From the NCBI GenBank assembly GCA_017618625.1, contig JAFZTV010000011.1, forward strand, positions 1 to 64,000: 64,000 nucleotides of DNA, given 5' to 3'. Positions 64,000-64,000 of the stretch are shown piece after piece. The first letter of the stretch is position 1. The number at the start of each line of letters is the position of its first letter. Origin of the DNA: Bacteroidales bacterium. Its GTDB lineage: Bacteria > Bacteroidota > Bacteroidia > Bacteroidales > P3. Below the pieces are notes generated by a model. The model had not been told where the DNA came from, ran no database searches, and worked only from the letters and a program-made list of their open reading frames with translations. The translations under genes and the position numbers were made by a program.

Positions 64000-64000
64000 A

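Overview
The window looks like a chromosomal segment of a fermentative, probably gut-associated member of the Bacteroidales. The evidence is: many promoters of the Bacteroidota type (TAnnTTTG at -7, several with TTG exactly 20 nt upstream), starts with little or no Shine-Dalgarno, tRNAs without an encoded CCA, several proteins with type IX secretion (T9SS) sorting domains, a 29-residue COX24-like protein beside HU and RNase G, and the block guaB / three SurA-like chaperones / moxR. HydF ([FeFe]-hydrogenase maturation) and lysine 5,6-aminomutase indicate anaerobic amino-acid fermentation. The genus cannot be fixed from sequence reading alone.

Layout. 1-4.2 kb: 3' part of folA missing at the left edge, hydF, a small secreted protein, an HD-GNAT fusion and two tandem tRNA-Val genes. 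4.1-8.6 kb: a possible 32-residue ORF, a PPDK-like protein with an unusual C-terminus, a LysE-type exporter and an orphan PurL/AIR-synthase-like protein. 8.7-14.5 kb: a giant T9SS-secreted subtilase. 15.1-24.2 kb: a minus-strand run guaB, three SurA/PpiC-type periplasmic folding factors, moxR, a secreted protein and panB, ending at a terminator. 24.4-31.7 kb: TlpA-like lipoprotein, TPR protein and surface lipoprotein, then a beta-barrel, two glycosyltransferases and a convergent orphan histidine kinase. 32.3-38.0 kb: mtnN, tRNA-Arg, CPBP protease, HU, the COX24-like protein, RNase G, GH25 lysozyme and a LolA-like protein. 38.2-41.3 kb: kamD-kamE-CoA-transferase subunit B. 41.3-49.4 kb: beta-barrel, a GH2-fold protein with its catalytic residues replaced, tcdA, a lipoprotein and trigger factor. 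49.7-64.0 kb: three T9SS type B surface proteins, two giant and paralogous, one minimal.

Most unusual signals. (1) At least seven intergenic arrays have an exact 11-nt period, each with its own consensus, close to one helical turn of DNA. They avoid genes and five lie just ahead of promoters or promoter-driven genes. I do not recognise them as a named repeat family. (2) The GH2/LacZ-like protein has lost both catalytic glutamates and the metal ligands. (3) The PPDK-like protein keeps the phosphohistidine domain but lacks the PEP barrel. (4) A G9 tract lies in the leader of a giant surface protein. (5) One 40-residue Cys-Asp-Ser repeat module is shared by four secreted proteins. Functional calls come from motif recognition without database searches.
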